In this document: piece after piece, positions 56,258 through 64,000 of the stretch
Layout of the letters: each line of letters opens with the position of its first letter
Numbering within the stretch: position 1 is the stretch's first letter
Origin: Prochlorococcus marinus str. AS9601
Lineage (GTDB): Bacteria > Cyanobacteriota > Cyanobacteriia > PCC-6307 > Cyanobiaceae
Assembly: GCF_000015645.1 (NCBI RefSeq)
Contig: NC_008816.1
Span: 248,001 to 312,000, forward strand
DNA: 64,000 nucleotides
Direction: 5' to 3'
The notes under the pieces: model-generated
The model's input: the letters and a program-made list of their open reading frames with translations, nothing else
What the model was told of the DNA's origin: nothing
Databases searched by the model: none
Program-made: the position numbers and the translations under genes

Positions 56258-56792
56258 TTAAATTCCTTATCTCTGAAGTATGTGACGTTTGTATTACTGA
56301 GTTATTTTCTAGATTTCGAATGGTAGAAAATCTGGATCTTACATGAGTGGACAAAAAGGAAATTCTTTCTTCGGAAACTGTTGATTTATAAATAGTTTTA
56401 ATGTGTAAATTATTTTGTTCATCAACAAAATAATTGGATGATGAAATAAAGGATTCTGTATAACCTTTATTTCTTAAAACAATTCCTGAATTTTCATCTT
56501 TGGGTAAAAAAATCAGAATAGTTTCATCTCCCTCACGGATATCATGATTGTCCCAATCGCTAATAGCTTGCCAGTTTATAGAAATGGCTATGCTCTCTAG
56601 GTTTAAACTAAATTTATAATTTTTAAAAATTTCAACGACTTTTTTATTTTTTTTGTTGATATGTTTTATATATATTTTACTAGTTGAGTTTTCAAATTCC
56701 TGAAAAGCTAAAGTGTGCGTACTTCTAATAGATTTCCACTCTCCTATACTTTTATCAATGAATTGATTAATTATTGTTAGATTCTTCGTCAA
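56241..56792 (-). CDS. cpeS: CpeS-type phycobilin lyase
   Basis: 183 residues of the CpcS/CpeS lipocalin-fold bilin lyase family. An N-terminal [24 protein letters not shown] is followed by a beta-rich body with [17 protein letters not shown] and [20 protein letters not shown] near the C-terminus, the family's typical W-S-x-R-S-x-H start and R-x-S-x-x end. The family attaches phycoerythrobilin to the beta-82-type cysteine, matching the one retained in the convergent cpeB. Its start overlaps a 59-residue gene by 26 bases. Confidence 0.88.
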   Translation of the reverse strand: MTKNLTIINQFIDKSIGEWKSIRSTHTLAFQEFENSTSKIYIKHINKKNKKVVEIFKNYKFSLNLESIAISINWQAISDWDNHDIREGDETILIFLPKDENSGIVLRNKGYTESFISSSNYFVDEQNNLHIKTIYKSTVSEERISFLSTHVRSRFSTIRNLENNSVIQTSHTSEIRNLTSLKD

Positions 56793-56946
56793 GTTTATCT
56801 TCTACGGAATGATTTTCTGCTTTTTGTATCATTCTTACCATTGAATCCACCATTAATCTCTTTGCAGAAGTTACTTTTAATCCAGAAGGAGTAGTTGATA
56901 TTTGTTCTCCAGGGCGATCATATGAAGTTGGTCTAAATGGAGTCAT
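56767..56946 (-). CDS. Small protein of 59 residues overlapping the cpeS start
   Basis: Translated from ATG 56946: an N-terminal [15 protein letters not shown], a middle [22 protein letters not shown] helix-like basic segment and an acidic-polar tail ending DEESNNN. No hydrophobic span or cysteines. Its last 26 bases overlap the start of the cpeS-like gene in another frame, so translation is probably coupled. The sequence composition is protein-like, unlike shadow frames here. I do not recognise the family. Context suggests a part in the residual phycoerythrin pathway, but that is an inference. The 116 bases upstream to the TVP38 gene show nothing else. Confidence 0.6.
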   Translation of the reverse strand: MTPFRPTSYDRPGEQISTTPSGLKVTSAKRLMVDSMVRMIQKAENHSVEDKLDEESNNN

Positions 56947-57062
56947 CTAATAACTTTAAAATTAATCGAACTCTATTCTTGCATGAATCATTATTTATAT
57001 ATTTATTGTTTGCGAAAATGTCATATCTTTCTTCTTTGCTTACAGAATTATCAACTGTTTTG

Positions 57063-57698
57063 TTATTTAGGCATTTTATTTTTTGCCAATCCTGAAATAG
57101 TCGCTAAAGCAAACATTCCCAATAGAGCAATTCCAAGAAATAATCCTGCTCCCTGACTAACTCCAGCTCCTACTGCGACAAGTATAGAGTCACTGATTAG
57201 GAGACTTATTAATAATGCAGGAGTAAATATTTTCCAGCGAGTTCCTCCAATACCAATTGCGTAGCTTAGAAAATCAAAAAGGCCAGTCATTAGAAGACCT
57301 GTCATAAGAAAGAAATTTTCTTCTAGCTGGTTTTGATTAAAACTTTCAATCTTTTTCATTGCTTTCTGGCCTACTAAATTACGTACAGGAACCCGACCAT
57401 AATTTCTTGCAATAAAGAAAGCAGCTTGGCAAAAAACAATATCAGAGAAGATTATTGTCATGTAACCTCTTTGAAATCCTAGTAATGAACCAGCTAGCAG
57501 AGAATAAGCTGAACTTGGAAGAGCGGGCAAAATAATACTTACTCCTCTAAGTATGAATATTCCAAAAGGTGCCCAAATTCCCATACTTTCTATTTTGTTT
57601 CTAAGAGGTTCAATTCCATAATTTTGGATTAAGTAAATTAAAACAACGAATATTGCTATAAAAAAAACTACTGAGAGAAATTTTTGTATTTTATTCAT
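57063..57698 (-). CDS. TVP38/TMEM64 family membrane protein
   Basis: 211 residues, about six hydrophobic spans. The VTT/DedA-like core is marked by GIFILRGVSIILPALPSSAYSLLAGSLLG and GYMTIIFSDIVFCQAAFFIARNYGR. The family contains lipid scramblase-like or transport membrane proteins of uncertain role in bacteria. It is upstream of the cpeS pair on the same strand, but 116 bases separate them. Confidence 0.87.
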   Translation of the reverse strand: MNKIQKFLSVVFFIAIFVVLIYLIQNYGIEPLRNKIESMGIWAPFGIFILRGVSIILPALPSSAYSLLAGSLLGFQRGYMTIIFSDIVFCQAAFFIARNYGRVPVRNLVGQKAMKKIESFNQNQLEENFFLMTGLLMTGLFDFLSYAIGIGGTRWKIFTPALLISLLISDSILVAVGAGVSQGAGLFLGIALLGMFALATISGLAKNKMPK

Positions 57699-57744
57699 TA
57701 TCTTTCTAATTAACTTATTGGAAGTAAATTTTGAATTTAATATT

Positions 57745-57774
57745 TGATTGTATCTATAATAGAAATACTAATCA
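57745..57774 (+). promoter_or_regulatory. Promoter -10 (TATAAT) inside an imperfect inverted repeat
   Basis: TGATTGTAT (57745-57753) and ATACTAATCA (57765-57774) pair over nine positions with one bulge. The consensus -10 TATAAT (57755-57760) lies in the loop, 85 bases before the secreted-protein gene. Possible repressor site, or chance. Confidence 0.35.
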
Positions 57775-57845
57775 ATAAAAATTTTTACAAATTTTTAATC
57801 TTATATTTACTCTAGAATAAAGATTTTTGTATTTAACAAGTATTC

Positions 57846-58265
57846 ATGGTTGATTCTAAGAATAAAGTTAGTTCAATATTTATTAGAAATAGCATTGGTT
57901 TAGTTCTGTCAATAATCGTTTCTATTTGTATTTTTATAAAACAAGCAAATGCTTTGCCTCATGAATGGGTTGGAGTCCCTAAAAGTGAATATGGAGAACA
58001 GTTGTGGGATAGGCAAAGTATTAAAAGGAATGAGGATGGTTCTGTGAGAGTATTGAGTAAATATATTCCCAAAACAAAAAGTGAAATTACTAAGGATATT
58101 CTCTATACAATGGATATAAATTGTTTTGAAAAATCATTTAGAGACGTTGATGTCTCTATAGATGAAGTAAATAGTAATTTTAATGATTTAGCTGATTGGC
58201 AAGATCCTAATGGAGATGAATTGATTTTGGGTGTTATTGGTCAAGTCTGCAGAGTAGAAAACTAA
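57846..58265 (+). CDS. Small secreted protein, surface-adhesin E-like
   Basis: 139 residues. A signal-anchor or signal peptide covers about residues 14-36 (NSIGLVLSIIVSICIFIKQANA), so the mature part is periplasmic or external. LPHEWVGVPKSEYGEQLWDRQSIKRNEDGSVRV, the ILYTMDINC core and GQVC C-terminus give two likely disulphide cysteines and resemble the surface-adhesin E domain. Function unknown; the resemblance is weak. It has its own apparent -10 upstream and a hairpin after the stop, so it is a single-gene unit. Confidence 0.7.
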   Translation: MVDSKNKVSSIFIRNSIGLVLSIIVSICIFIKQANALPHEWVGVPKSEYGEQLWDRQSIKRNEDGSVRVLSKYIPKTKSEITKDILYTMDINCFEKSFRDVDVSIDEVNSNFNDLADWQDPNGDELILGVIGQVCRVEN

Positions 58266-58290
58266 CAAATCTTAAATTCTAGAAACAAAA

Positions 58291-58314
58291 TAAAAAGTAA
58301 GATTCTACTTTTTA
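58291..58314 (+). terminator. Intrinsic terminator-like hairpin after the secreted-protein gene
   Basis: TAAAAAGTA and TACTTTTTA (9 pairs) enclose the loop AGATTC, with the T5 inside the descending arm. It begins 26 bases after the stop. A/T-rich stem, moderate strength. Confidence 0.5.
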
Positions 58315-58322
58315 GAAAATAT

Positions 58323-58347
58323 AAAACCCCTTCATAGAAGAGGTTTT
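58323..58347 (-). terminator. Terminator after tRNA-Phe
   Basis: AAAACCCCTTC and GAAGAGGTTTT (10 pairs, one mismatch) enclose the loop ATA. On the minus strand it begins 6 bases after the tRNA-Phe 3' end and has T4 in the descending arm. It could also back up the hairpin at 58291 for the opposite strand. Confidence 0.65.
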
Positions 58348-58352
58348 AAAGG

Positions 58353-58425
58353 TGCCAGGACCCAGATTTGAACTGGGGACACGGCGATTTTCAGTCGCCT
58401 GCTCTACCAACTGAGCTATCCCGGC
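58353..58425 (-). tRNA. tRNA-Phe (GAA)
   Basis: 73 nt on the minus strand. Acceptor GCCGGGA/TCCTGGC (one G-T pair), D-arm TAGCTCAGTTGGTAGAGCA, anticodon arm GGCGA-CTGAAAA-TCGCC giving GAA, T-arm CCCCAGTTCAAATCTGGG, discriminator A. CCA not encoded in the gene. Confidence 0.97.
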
Positions 58426-58517
58426 TCTAACCTATATACTTTAAATTAAGATGTGTAGTTTGTGAAACCCTTTTAATTAAAAATTTTATATCTTCATCAA
58501 ATATCTAAAAAAAACTT

Positions 58518-59747
58518 TTATTTTGAGTTCATCGCTAACAAGGCTGTACCAAATGAAGTAGTTTTTTTACATGAAACTATTGGTATATTGACAATATTTT
58601 CTCTTATTTTTCTCCACTGAGGGTTTTTTGAACCTCCACCAATAGTAATAATTTTTTTTGGTAGTGAACCTGTTAGTTCGCCTAGCTTTTCCCAACCTTT
58701 CAATTCGATCTTTGCTAGACCCTCGAATAATGCATGTAAATAAAGAGAGTCGCTTACTGGCCTTGGATCAAGTATCGGCTTTAAATTAGAATCATTAACA
58801 GGAAATCTTTCTCCTTTACTATTAAGAGGTAAAAGATTTAAAGAGGTGTTTTTTGATGGATTTATTTGTCTACTGAGCTCTTTTATTTCTAAATCAGAGA
58901 AAAACTGAGACAATATACCACAGCCTGCGTTTGATGCTCCTCCACATATCCAATTGCCGTTTACTCTATGGTTTGTAATTCCTTGTTTTTTTATAGGATT
59001 ATCAATAATTTTCTTAACTACAATAGTTGTTCCTAAAACTGTGAGACCATTTTCTTTGTCTAAACCTGCAGCTATTACACTTGCATTAGAGTCAGTAGTG
59101 CCTGAGATTAATATTAATTTCTTATTCAAGTTAAATCTCTCTGCTAAATCAAAATTCACTTGTCCAATAATTTTCCCACTTTTTATTATTTGAGGCAGGC
59201 ATTTTCTCCATGAAGTATTGAGATAGCTTTTTGGCCATGATTCTTTTTTCAGATCCCAACCAAGTTTTAGATTATTACCTTCTTCTCCATAAGTCCAATC
59301 TTTTAAAAACCAACCAGTGATCCAATCAGATTGATGTCTTAAAAGTATATTTGTCCCATATTTATCTATTAGTTTTAATGCTTTAGCAAGACTACTGTAT
59401 GGAGTTCGCAGATGATCCTCTTCAGAAGTTAATGAATCAAGAAGGACCTTATGTTCATTACATGCTTGGTCATAAGATATTGCTTCTCCTATTGGCTCTC
59501 CTCGTAAATTTGATGCTGTTAAAGTTCCTGATGTGCCAGATATAGCCAATTTTTGAAGGTTACTTTTTAACTCAATAGGTAAACACCCTAAGAGTTTTTC
59601 ACAAGACTTGATCCAAGAATTTGGACTTTTAAAGCTGCATGAATAAGGGACTGAATTGGAATATATTAATTTTTTATGAAGATTAATTATTGATATTCTT
59701 GCACCACTGGTTCCAAAATCTAACCCTCCATAAAAATTATCAGGCAT
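58518..59747 (-). CDS. FGGY-family carbohydrate kinase
   Basis: 409 residues, shorter than typical xylulokinase (about 480-500). Two actin-like ATPase domains: GLDFGTSGARISIINLHKK at the N-terminus, catalytic-Asp region AISYDQACNEH, LISGTTDSNASVIAAGL, VLGTTIVVKKI and the C-terminal IITIGGGSKNPQWRKI. It resembles the compact cyanobacterial/plant pentulose kinase group for which D-ribulose kinase activity has been described. Substrate not provable here. It lies 13 bases downstream of metK on the same strand. Confidence 0.87.
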   Translation of the reverse strand: MPDNFYGGLDFGTSGARISIINLHKKLIYSNSVPYSCSFKSPNSWIKSCEKLLGCLPIELKSNLQKLAISGTSGTLTASNLRGEPIGEAISYDQACNEHKVLLDSLTSEEDHLRTPYSSLAKALKLIDKYGTNILLRHQSDWITGWFLKDWTYGEEGNNLKLGWDLKKESWPKSYLNTSWRKCLPQIIKSGKIIGQVNFDLAERFNLNKKLILISGTTDSNASVIAAGLDKENGLTVLGTTIVVKKIIDNPIKKQGITNHRVNGNWICGGASNAGCGILSQFFSDLEIKELSRQINPSKNTSLNLLPLNSKGERFPVNDSNLKPILDPRPVSDSLYLHALFEGLAKIELKGWEKLGELTGSLPKKIITIGGGSKNPQWRKIRENIVNIPIVSCKKTTSFGTALLAMNSK

Positions 59748-59760
59748 AGAATAAATATTT

Positions 59761-61002
59761 TTATAAAAATACTTTGGAAGCCTCTGCTAATTGGGCTGCT
59801 TTTTCTTCTACCTTTTCCCAAGGAAGATCTAAATCTCTTCTGCCAAAATGTCCATAGGATGCAGTCTTTCTGAAAAATGTACCACCCATTTTTTGGGGTA
59901 GATTTCTTAGATCAAATTCTTTTATAATTGCTGCTGGTCTTAAATCAAAGTACTTATTAATGAGCTCAGTCAAATTAGCTTGTGAAATAACGCCAGTATC
60001 AAAAGTTTCAACAAGAATGGAAATCGGTTTTGCAACTCCAATTGCATAACTTAATTGTACTTCTGCCTTTTTTGCTAATTTTGCCTTAACTATACTTTTT
60101 GCTACGTAACGTGCTGCATAAGCAGCTGATCTATCCACTTTTGTGGGATCTTTACCCGAAAATGCCCCTCCTCCGTGTCTTGCGTAACCCCCATAAGTAT
60201 CTACTATAATTTTTCTTCCAGTAAGTCCCGCATCACCTTGAGGCCCCCCTACGACAAATTTGCCCGTGGGATTGACTAGAAATCTTGTTGTCTGAATGTT
60301 TGGTTTGATTTCTAAATCCTCAGTAGCAGGGAGTACAACATTCTTCCATAAATCTTCTTTTATTCTTTGACGAATTTCTTCTTCATTTGTAATACCATCT
60401 ATCTCAGGATTATGTTGAGTTGAAATTAAAATGGTATTAATCGATAGTGGCACTCCATTTTTATAATCAATACTTACTTGAGTTTTACCATCAGGGAGTA
60501 GATAATTAAGCATGTTTTCGTGCCTTACCTTAGAAAGTTGAATGGCTAATCTATGAGCCAAGCTAATTGGTAAGGGCATTAATTCAGGCGTCTCATCGCA
60601 TGCATAGCCGAACATTATGCCTTGGTCGCCAGCACCGGTATTATCTTCCAAATCATCGTTAACATCATCTGCTTCGTTTACTCCTTGAGAAATATCTGGT
60701 GATTGCTCGTCAAGTGCTACTAAAACTGCACAACTATTTGCGTCAAAACCACCTGCTCTATAGCCCTCATATCCAATTTCTTTAATTACATTTCTAACAA
60801 GTTTGATATAATCGACTTTTGCTTTTGAAGTTATTTCTCCAGTAAGTAAACAAAGACCCGTATTTACAACAGTTTCGCATGCAACTCTGCTTTCTGGATC
60901 TTCTGTCAATAAAGCGTCTAAAACAGCGTCACTAATTTGATCACATATTTTGTCAGGATGACCTTCAGTTACTGATTCTGAAGTGAAAATGAAATCACTC
61001 AT
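59761..61002 (-). CDS. metK: S-adenosylmethionine synthetase
   Basis: 413 residues. Makes SAM from methionine and [39 protein letters not shown] and [19 protein letters not shown] are the three MAT signatures. The upstream 137 bases hold an 8-base inverted repeat but I recognise no SAM riboswitch. Confidence 0.98.
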   Translation of the reverse strand: MSDFIFTSESVTEGHPDKICDQISDAVLDALLTEDPESRVACETVVNTGLCLLTGEITSKAKVDYIKLVRNVIKEIGYEGYRAGGFDANSCAVLVALDEQSPDISQGVNEADDVNDDLEDNTGAGDQGIMFGYACDETPELMPLPISLAHRLAIQLSKVRHENMLNYLLPDGKTQVSIDYKNGVPLSINTILISTQHNPEIDGITNEEEIRQRIKEDLWKNVVLPATEDLEIKPNIQTTRFLVNPTGKFVVGGPQGDAGLTGRKIIVDTYGGYARHGGGAFSGKDPTKVDRSAAYAARYVAKSIVKAKLAKKAEVQLSYAIGVAKPISILVETFDTGVISQANLTELINKYFDLRPAAIIKEFDLRNLPQKMGGTFFRKTASYGHFGRRDLDLPWEKVEEKAAQLAEASKVFL

Positions 61003-61056
61003 TTACAAATAATTTTGGAATTATGAAATATCCTAAATTAGATTATCGTTACAAAT

Positions 61057-61082
61057 CAATTATTGTTAATTAAAAATAATTG
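61057..61082. repeat. Inverted repeat between rpsA and metK
   Basis: CAATTATT (61057-61064) and AATAATTG (61075-61082), perfect arms, 10-base loop. On the minus strand it lies 58 bases after the rpsA stop and 55 before the metK start. A/T-only, could be a weak terminator of rpsA. Confidence 0.3.
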
Positions 61083-61139
61083 TATAAGAATTAATGAGGC
61101 TTAAGTTCTGATATTCGTGCACAAAATATATAAGTGAAG

Positions 61140-62231
61140 TTATAGTGTTTCAGCTGAAGCTGTGGCGATCTCTTCGTTCTCGTCAGTCTGTTCGAATAAC
61201 ATTTGTTTATATTTAGCAGCCATTTCTTCAGCTTTACTAAAAACTTTTTGAGGGTCAGTTAGCATATCTCCTGGTTCAGGTTCAAGTGCTTTAGTAGATA
61301 ATGAAATTCGTCCTCTTTCTGAATCAAGGTCAATTATCATCACTTTCATTTGGTCACTCACATTTAAAACATTATGCGGAGTTTCAATATGTTCATGACT
61401 AATCTCAGAAATATGCAATAGACCACTAACTCCACCAATATCAATAAAGGCCCCATAAGGTTTAATACCTTTTACAGAACCAACAACAACTTCGCCTACC
61501 TCGAGTCGGTTCATTTTTTTCTCAACCAAAGCTCTTCTATGGCTTAGTACTAATCTGTTTCTCTCTTCATCGACTTCAAGAAATTTTAAAGGTAAATATT
61601 CACCTTCTAAGTCATCTTTAATTCTTCGTGCACTTATGTGTGAGCCTGGGATAAAGCCTCTCAAGCCCTCCACTCTCACAAGAGCCCCACCTCTGTTTGT
61701 TGCAAAAACTTCAGAATATATAGTGGCATCTTCTTTTTGGAGTTGTCTAACCCTTTCCCATGCTCTTTGATATTCAATTCTTCTAATGGAGAGGGCTAAC
61801 TGGCCATCTTCATTTTCTTCGCTCATTATGAAAAATTCTCTACTTTCTGAAGGTTGTAAAACATCATTAAGTCCTTCAACTCTATTTATTGAAACCTCCT
61901 GAACAGGCATAAAAGCAGCTGTTTTTGCCCCTATATCTATCATGGCCCCTTTGGGCTCTAGAGCAAAAACGGTACCTTTAACTAGATCGCCAGGCTTAAA
62001 GTTATAGTCATACTTACCCAAAAGTGATGCAAATTCTTCTTGAGTGAATCCTGCGTTGTCAAAATCCGTATTGGTTCTGCTAGAGGAAGAATCTGCTTGA
62101 GGTATATCGCTCTTCTCGAATGATAAATCTTCCTCATTTTGAGATGCTGAATTATTATCTAACTCAGACGAATTTTTAATTTCTTGATCCTCAGAAATTT
62201 CTTTAATGGTTTGGGAAGAATTTTCGTTCAT
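61140..62231 (-). CDS. rpsA: 30S ribosomal protein S1
   Basis: 363 residues with three S1 (OB-fold) domains, the short cyanobacterial type rather than the six-domain enterobacterial form. Domain 1 at about 80-150 (GDLVKGTVFALEPKGAMIDIG), domain 2 at about 165-235 (LVRVEGLRGFIPGSHI), domain 3 at about 250-320 (GEVVVGSVKGIKPYGAFIDIG). The N-terminal 60 residues and the C-terminus are acidic and unstructured-looking. S1 recruits mRNA, relevant in a genome where Shine-Dalgarno sites are often weak. A perfect hairpin lies 14 bases before its start. Confidence 0.95.
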   Translation of the reverse strand: MNENSSQTIKEISEDQEIKNSSELDNNSASQNEEDLSFEKSDIPQADSSSSRTNTDFDNAGFTQEEFASLLGKYDYNFKPGDLVKGTVFALEPKGAMIDIGAKTAAFMPVQEVSINRVEGLNDVLQPSESREFFIMSEENEDGQLALSIRRIEYQRAWERVRQLQKEDATIYSEVFATNRGGALVRVEGLRGFIPGSHISARRIKDDLEGEYLPLKFLEVDEERNRLVLSHRRALVEKKMNRLEVGEVVVGSVKGIKPYGAFIDIGGVSGLLHISEISHEHIETPHNVLNVSDQMKVMIIDLDSERGRISLSTKALEPEPGDMLTDPQKVFSKAEEMAAKYKQMLFEQTDENEEIATASAETL

Positions 62232-62245
62232 TTGTTGTATCGCAG

Positions 62246-62260
62246 ACTACCTAAGGTAGT
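62246..62260 (-). promoter_or_regulatory. Perfect hairpin in the rpsA leader
   Basis: ACTACCT-A-AGGTAGT: perfect 7-1-7 dyad (6 pairs and a 3-base loop as RNA), 14 bases upstream of the rpsA ATG. It is G/C-richer than its surroundings. Position and family suggest a site for translational feedback by S1, an inference. Confidence 0.45.
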
Positions 62261-62340
62261 TAGAAAGGAATGCTATTAGCCTGCACACTAAAAGCAAAAT
62301 ATATTTGTGATATGTATTCTACACTTTAAGATGCTGAATT

Positions 62341-62820
62341 TTATGAAATTGAAGCTAATTGGTTTTTTGAACTTCCTTTTAGAGATTCAAGAGTAGAAAT
62401 AAAATCTTTTACCCCGTTAAATTTTCTGTAAACTGAGGCGTATCTTATATAGGCGACTTCGTTTTCTTTTCTAAGATTTTTAAGTATTAATTCCCCGATA
62501 TGTGAAGATTTAATATCTTTATTAGAGTCTTGAACGATTTGTGATTCAATTCCATCTACGAAATTAATAATTTCTTCACTACTGAAGTTAGTCTTTTCGC
62601 ATGCCCTTGATATGCCAGTAAATAATTTTTGCTTATCAAATAATTCTCTGCCACCGTCTTTCTTTAAAACTGAAACTGGCATTGTTTCCACTCTTTCATA
62701 AGTTGTGAATCTAAAGCTGCAATTTAAGCACTCTCTTCTTCTTCGAACACTTTTACCACTATCAGCAGATCTTGATTCCAAAACTCTGCTATCTGTGTTT
62801 TGACAGGTTGGACACTGCAT
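62341..62820 (-). CDS. nrdR: Transcriptional repressor NrdR
   Basis: 159 residues. An N-terminal zinc ribbon with Cys3, Cys6, Cys31 and Cys34 (CPTC, CLNC), then [20 protein letters not shown]-type linker and an ATP-cone ([20 protein letters not shown]). Represses ribonucleotide reductase genes in response to (d)ATP. 109 bases upstream of rpsA on the same strand, downstream of psbT. Confidence 0.96.
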   Translation of the reverse strand: MQCPTCQNTDSRVLESRSADSGKSVRRRRECLNCSFRFTTYERVETMPVSVLKKDGGRELFDKQKLFTGISRACEKTNFSSEEIINFVDGIESQIVQDSNKDIKSSHIGELILKNLRKENEVAYIRYASVYRKFNGVKDFISTLESLKGSSKNQLASIS

Positions 62821-62878
62821 GTGGTGAAAAAGTGTACTTTAACTCTAATAGTAGGGTAATTTTCTAATTATGAAAAGT

Positions 62879-62905
62879 AAAAAACCTCTTGTTAAAGAGG
62901 TTTTT
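62879..62905 (-). terminator. Intrinsic terminator of the psbB-psbT unit
   Basis: AAAACCTCTT (62881-62890) and AAGAGGTTTT (62895-62904) form ten perfect pairs with loop GTTA. On the minus strand it follows the psbT stop by 8 bases and ends in T6. Strong rho-independent terminator. Confidence 0.88.
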
Positions 62906-62912
62906 ACTTAGT

Positions 62913-63011
62913 TCATTTCCTATCAAATTTAGGCGGATCTCTAAAGGCGACAGCAAAGAACAAGGTTACAACTGCGAGAGTTAGAATAAGAACGTAAGCG
63001 AAAGCTTCCAT
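62913..63011 (-). CDS. psbT: Photosystem II protein PsbT
   Basis: 32 residues, read directly from the [32 protein letters not shown] is the PsbT signature: a single membrane helix with a short stromal tail. It sits at the photosystem II dimer interface near QA. It starts 23 bases after the psbB stop and is followed by a strong terminator, so psbB-psbT form a unit. Confidence 0.97.
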   Translation of the reverse strand: MEAFAYVLILTLAVVTLFFAVAFRDPPKFDRK

Positions 63012-63034
63012 AAGATTAAGTAATAAAGTTTAGT

Positions 63035-64000
63035 TTAAACCCTTCCAGGGATTCTTCTTGTGGTTTCGTCTCCAAGCTTTTTGAATAAACCAAATTCAAC
63101 TTGGTCGCCAATTTCAGCATCAATACCAGCAAAGGAATTTCTGTAAAGAGTTCTTGAAGCGTGCCACCAGTGCCCAAACAAGAATAGCAATCCGAAACAT
63201 AAATGTGCATATGTAAACCATGCTCTTGGAGAACTTCGGAATACACCGTCAGATTTATATGTCTCTCTGTCAAACTTGAATGCTTCTCCAAGTTGAGCCT
63301 TTCTTGCTAATCTTTTCACTACTGCAGGATCTGTAAATGTTTGTCCATCTAGGTCTCCTCCATAAATTGTTGCAGTAATACCAGTTTGCTCAAATGAGTA
63401 CTTTGCTTCAGCTCTTCTAAATGGGATATCTGCCCTTACATTACCTTCTTTATCTTCAAGAATGACAGGGAAGTTTTCAAAGAAGTTAGGAATTCTTCTA
63501 ACTTCTAATTCGTTACCTTCCTTATCTTGGAAAGCAATGTGACCTTGCCAACCAGTTGGTAAGCCATCACCATTAACAAGAGCTCCAACTCTGAATAGTC
63601 CCCCTTTAGCTGGACTATTACCGACATAATCGTAGAAGGCTAATTTTTCTGGTATAGATGCATATGCCTCTGATTTAGTTGCACCATCATCAATAGCAGC
63701 TTGCACTCTTCTGTTAATTTCAGTTTTGAAATAGCCTGAATCCCATTGATATCTAGTAGGACCAAAAAGCTCTATTGGGGTGGTTGCTGAACCGTACCAC
63801 ATTGTTCCGGAAACAACGAAAGAAACAAACAATACAGCAGCTAAAGCACTAGCAAGAACTCCTTCGAGACTTCCAAGTTTTAATGCTCTGTAAAGTCTTT
63901 CTCCAGGCCTGTTGGTAATGTGAAAAATACCTCCAATAATACCCATAAGTCCAGCTGCAATATGATTAGCCACAATACCTCCTGGATTAAAAGGATTAAA
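63035..64000 (-). CDS. psbB: Photosystem II CP47 chlorophyll protein (3' part, cut by window end)
   Basis: The window holds the C-terminal 321 or so codons. The frame runs on past position 64000: [17 protein letters not shown] is internal CP47 sequence, so the apparent start codon at 63973 is not real. Visible parts are helices V and VI ([45 protein letters not shown] with chlorophyll-ligand histidines) and the large lumenal loop E between them. Inner antenna of photosystem II. Confidence 0.97.
   Translation of the reverse strand, partial: FNPFNPGGIVANHIAAGLMGIIGGIFHITNRPGERLYRALKLGSLEGVLASALAAVLFVSFVVSGTMWYGSATTPIELFGPTRYQWDSGYFKTEINRRVQAAIDDGATKSEAYASIPEKLAFYDYVGNSPAKGGLFRVGALVNGDGLPTGWQGHIAFQDKEGNELEVRRIPNFFENFPVILEDKEGNVRADIPFRRAEAKYSFEQTGITATIYGGDLDGQTFTDPAVVKRLARKAQLGEAFKFDRETYKSDGVFRSSPRAWFTYAHLCFGLLFLFGHWWHASRTLYRNSFAGIDAEIGDQVEFGLFKKLGDETTRRIPGRV

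Noticed and set aside
61003-61139. SAM riboswitch upstream of metK
   Set aside because: Only an A/T-only inverted repeat is present; no conserved SAM aptamer core was recognised.
63973-63973. Apparent start codon of the psbB frame
   Set aside because: The GTG encodes an internal Val of CP47; the coding sequence continues beyond the window.
1-64000. Mobile elements, prophage, CRISPR array, genomic island
   Set aside because: No transposase or integrase motifs, no regularly spaced repeats, no tRNA-flanked foreign block; gene content is core cyanobacterial throughout.

Overview
The window is a gene-dense, strongly A+T-rich stretch of a marine picocyanobacterial chromosome. It most resembles a high-light-adapted Prochlorococcus. 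The evidence is the mix of oxygenic photosystem II genes (psbH, psbN, psbI, psbK, psbEFLJ, psbT, psbB), chlorophyll synthesis (chlD), ndhCKJ, ntcA and amt1, very short intergenic gaps, and above all a lone, eroded phycoerythrin beta gene (cpeB) beside a CpeS-type bilin lyase with no phycobilisome genes around them. I see no phage, transposon, integrase, CRISPR array or genomic-island signature; nearly everything is core genome.

Layout. 1-4.7 kb: a CobO-like protein with a degenerate P-loop, the nitrogen regulator ntcA with a well-placed NtcA box, three small conserved cyanobacterial genes, pth, then psbH diverging from psbN and psbI. 4.7-14.5 kb: an LptD-like outer-membrane protein, leuD-leuC-cinA-glyA on the minus strand, tRNA-Arg, two small conserved proteins, murJ and sfsA. 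14.5-24.1 kb: amt1 with an NtcA box and a strong terminator, ispH, a DoxX protein, purH, an esterase, a DUF3155 protein, a 250-base intergenic region that folds on paper into a cloverleaf-like RNA, a histidine kinase, cobS, tgt and psbK. 24.1-36.5 kb: a Gfo/Idh oxidoreductase, a CNNM/CorC membrane protein, tRNA-Met, pyrE, ygfZ, a TM0106-type nuclease, a phosphohexomutase, rdgB, a carotenoid oxygenase, hisB, fabI, a thioredoxin-fold protein and a DegT aminotransferase. 36.5-46.2 kb: photolyase, NUDIX hydrolase, folK, chlD, an MCE/MlaF lipid-transport pair, yvcK and ndhJ-ndhK-ndhC. 46.2-55.6 kb: rubredoxin-ycf48-psbEFLJ, mtnP, an oxidoreductase-SelD fusion, a CCA-type nucleotidyltransferase and uvrD/pcrA. 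55.7-57.7 kb: the cpeB/cpeS remnant with an unlisted 59-residue gene and a TVP38 protein. 57.8-64 kb: a secreted small protein, tRNA-Phe, an FGGY kinase, metK, rpsA, nrdR, psbT and the 3' part of psbB, which is cut by the window end.

How the genes work together. NtcA probably drives its own gene and amt1, linking nitrogen status to ammonium uptake. Rubredoxin, Ycf48 and cytochrome b559 (PsbE/F) with PsbL/J form a photosystem II assembly block that diverges from three NDH-1 subunits. Eight convergent gene pairs overlap at their 3' ends and five more lie within 7 nt, so many opposing transcripts must overlap. Short hairpins and palindromes stand out at several photosystem, cpeB and rpsA leaders, and these are the main regulatory leads.

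Limits. Names come from motif and family recognition by eye. No alignments, folding or searches were run. Secondary structures were paired by hand.
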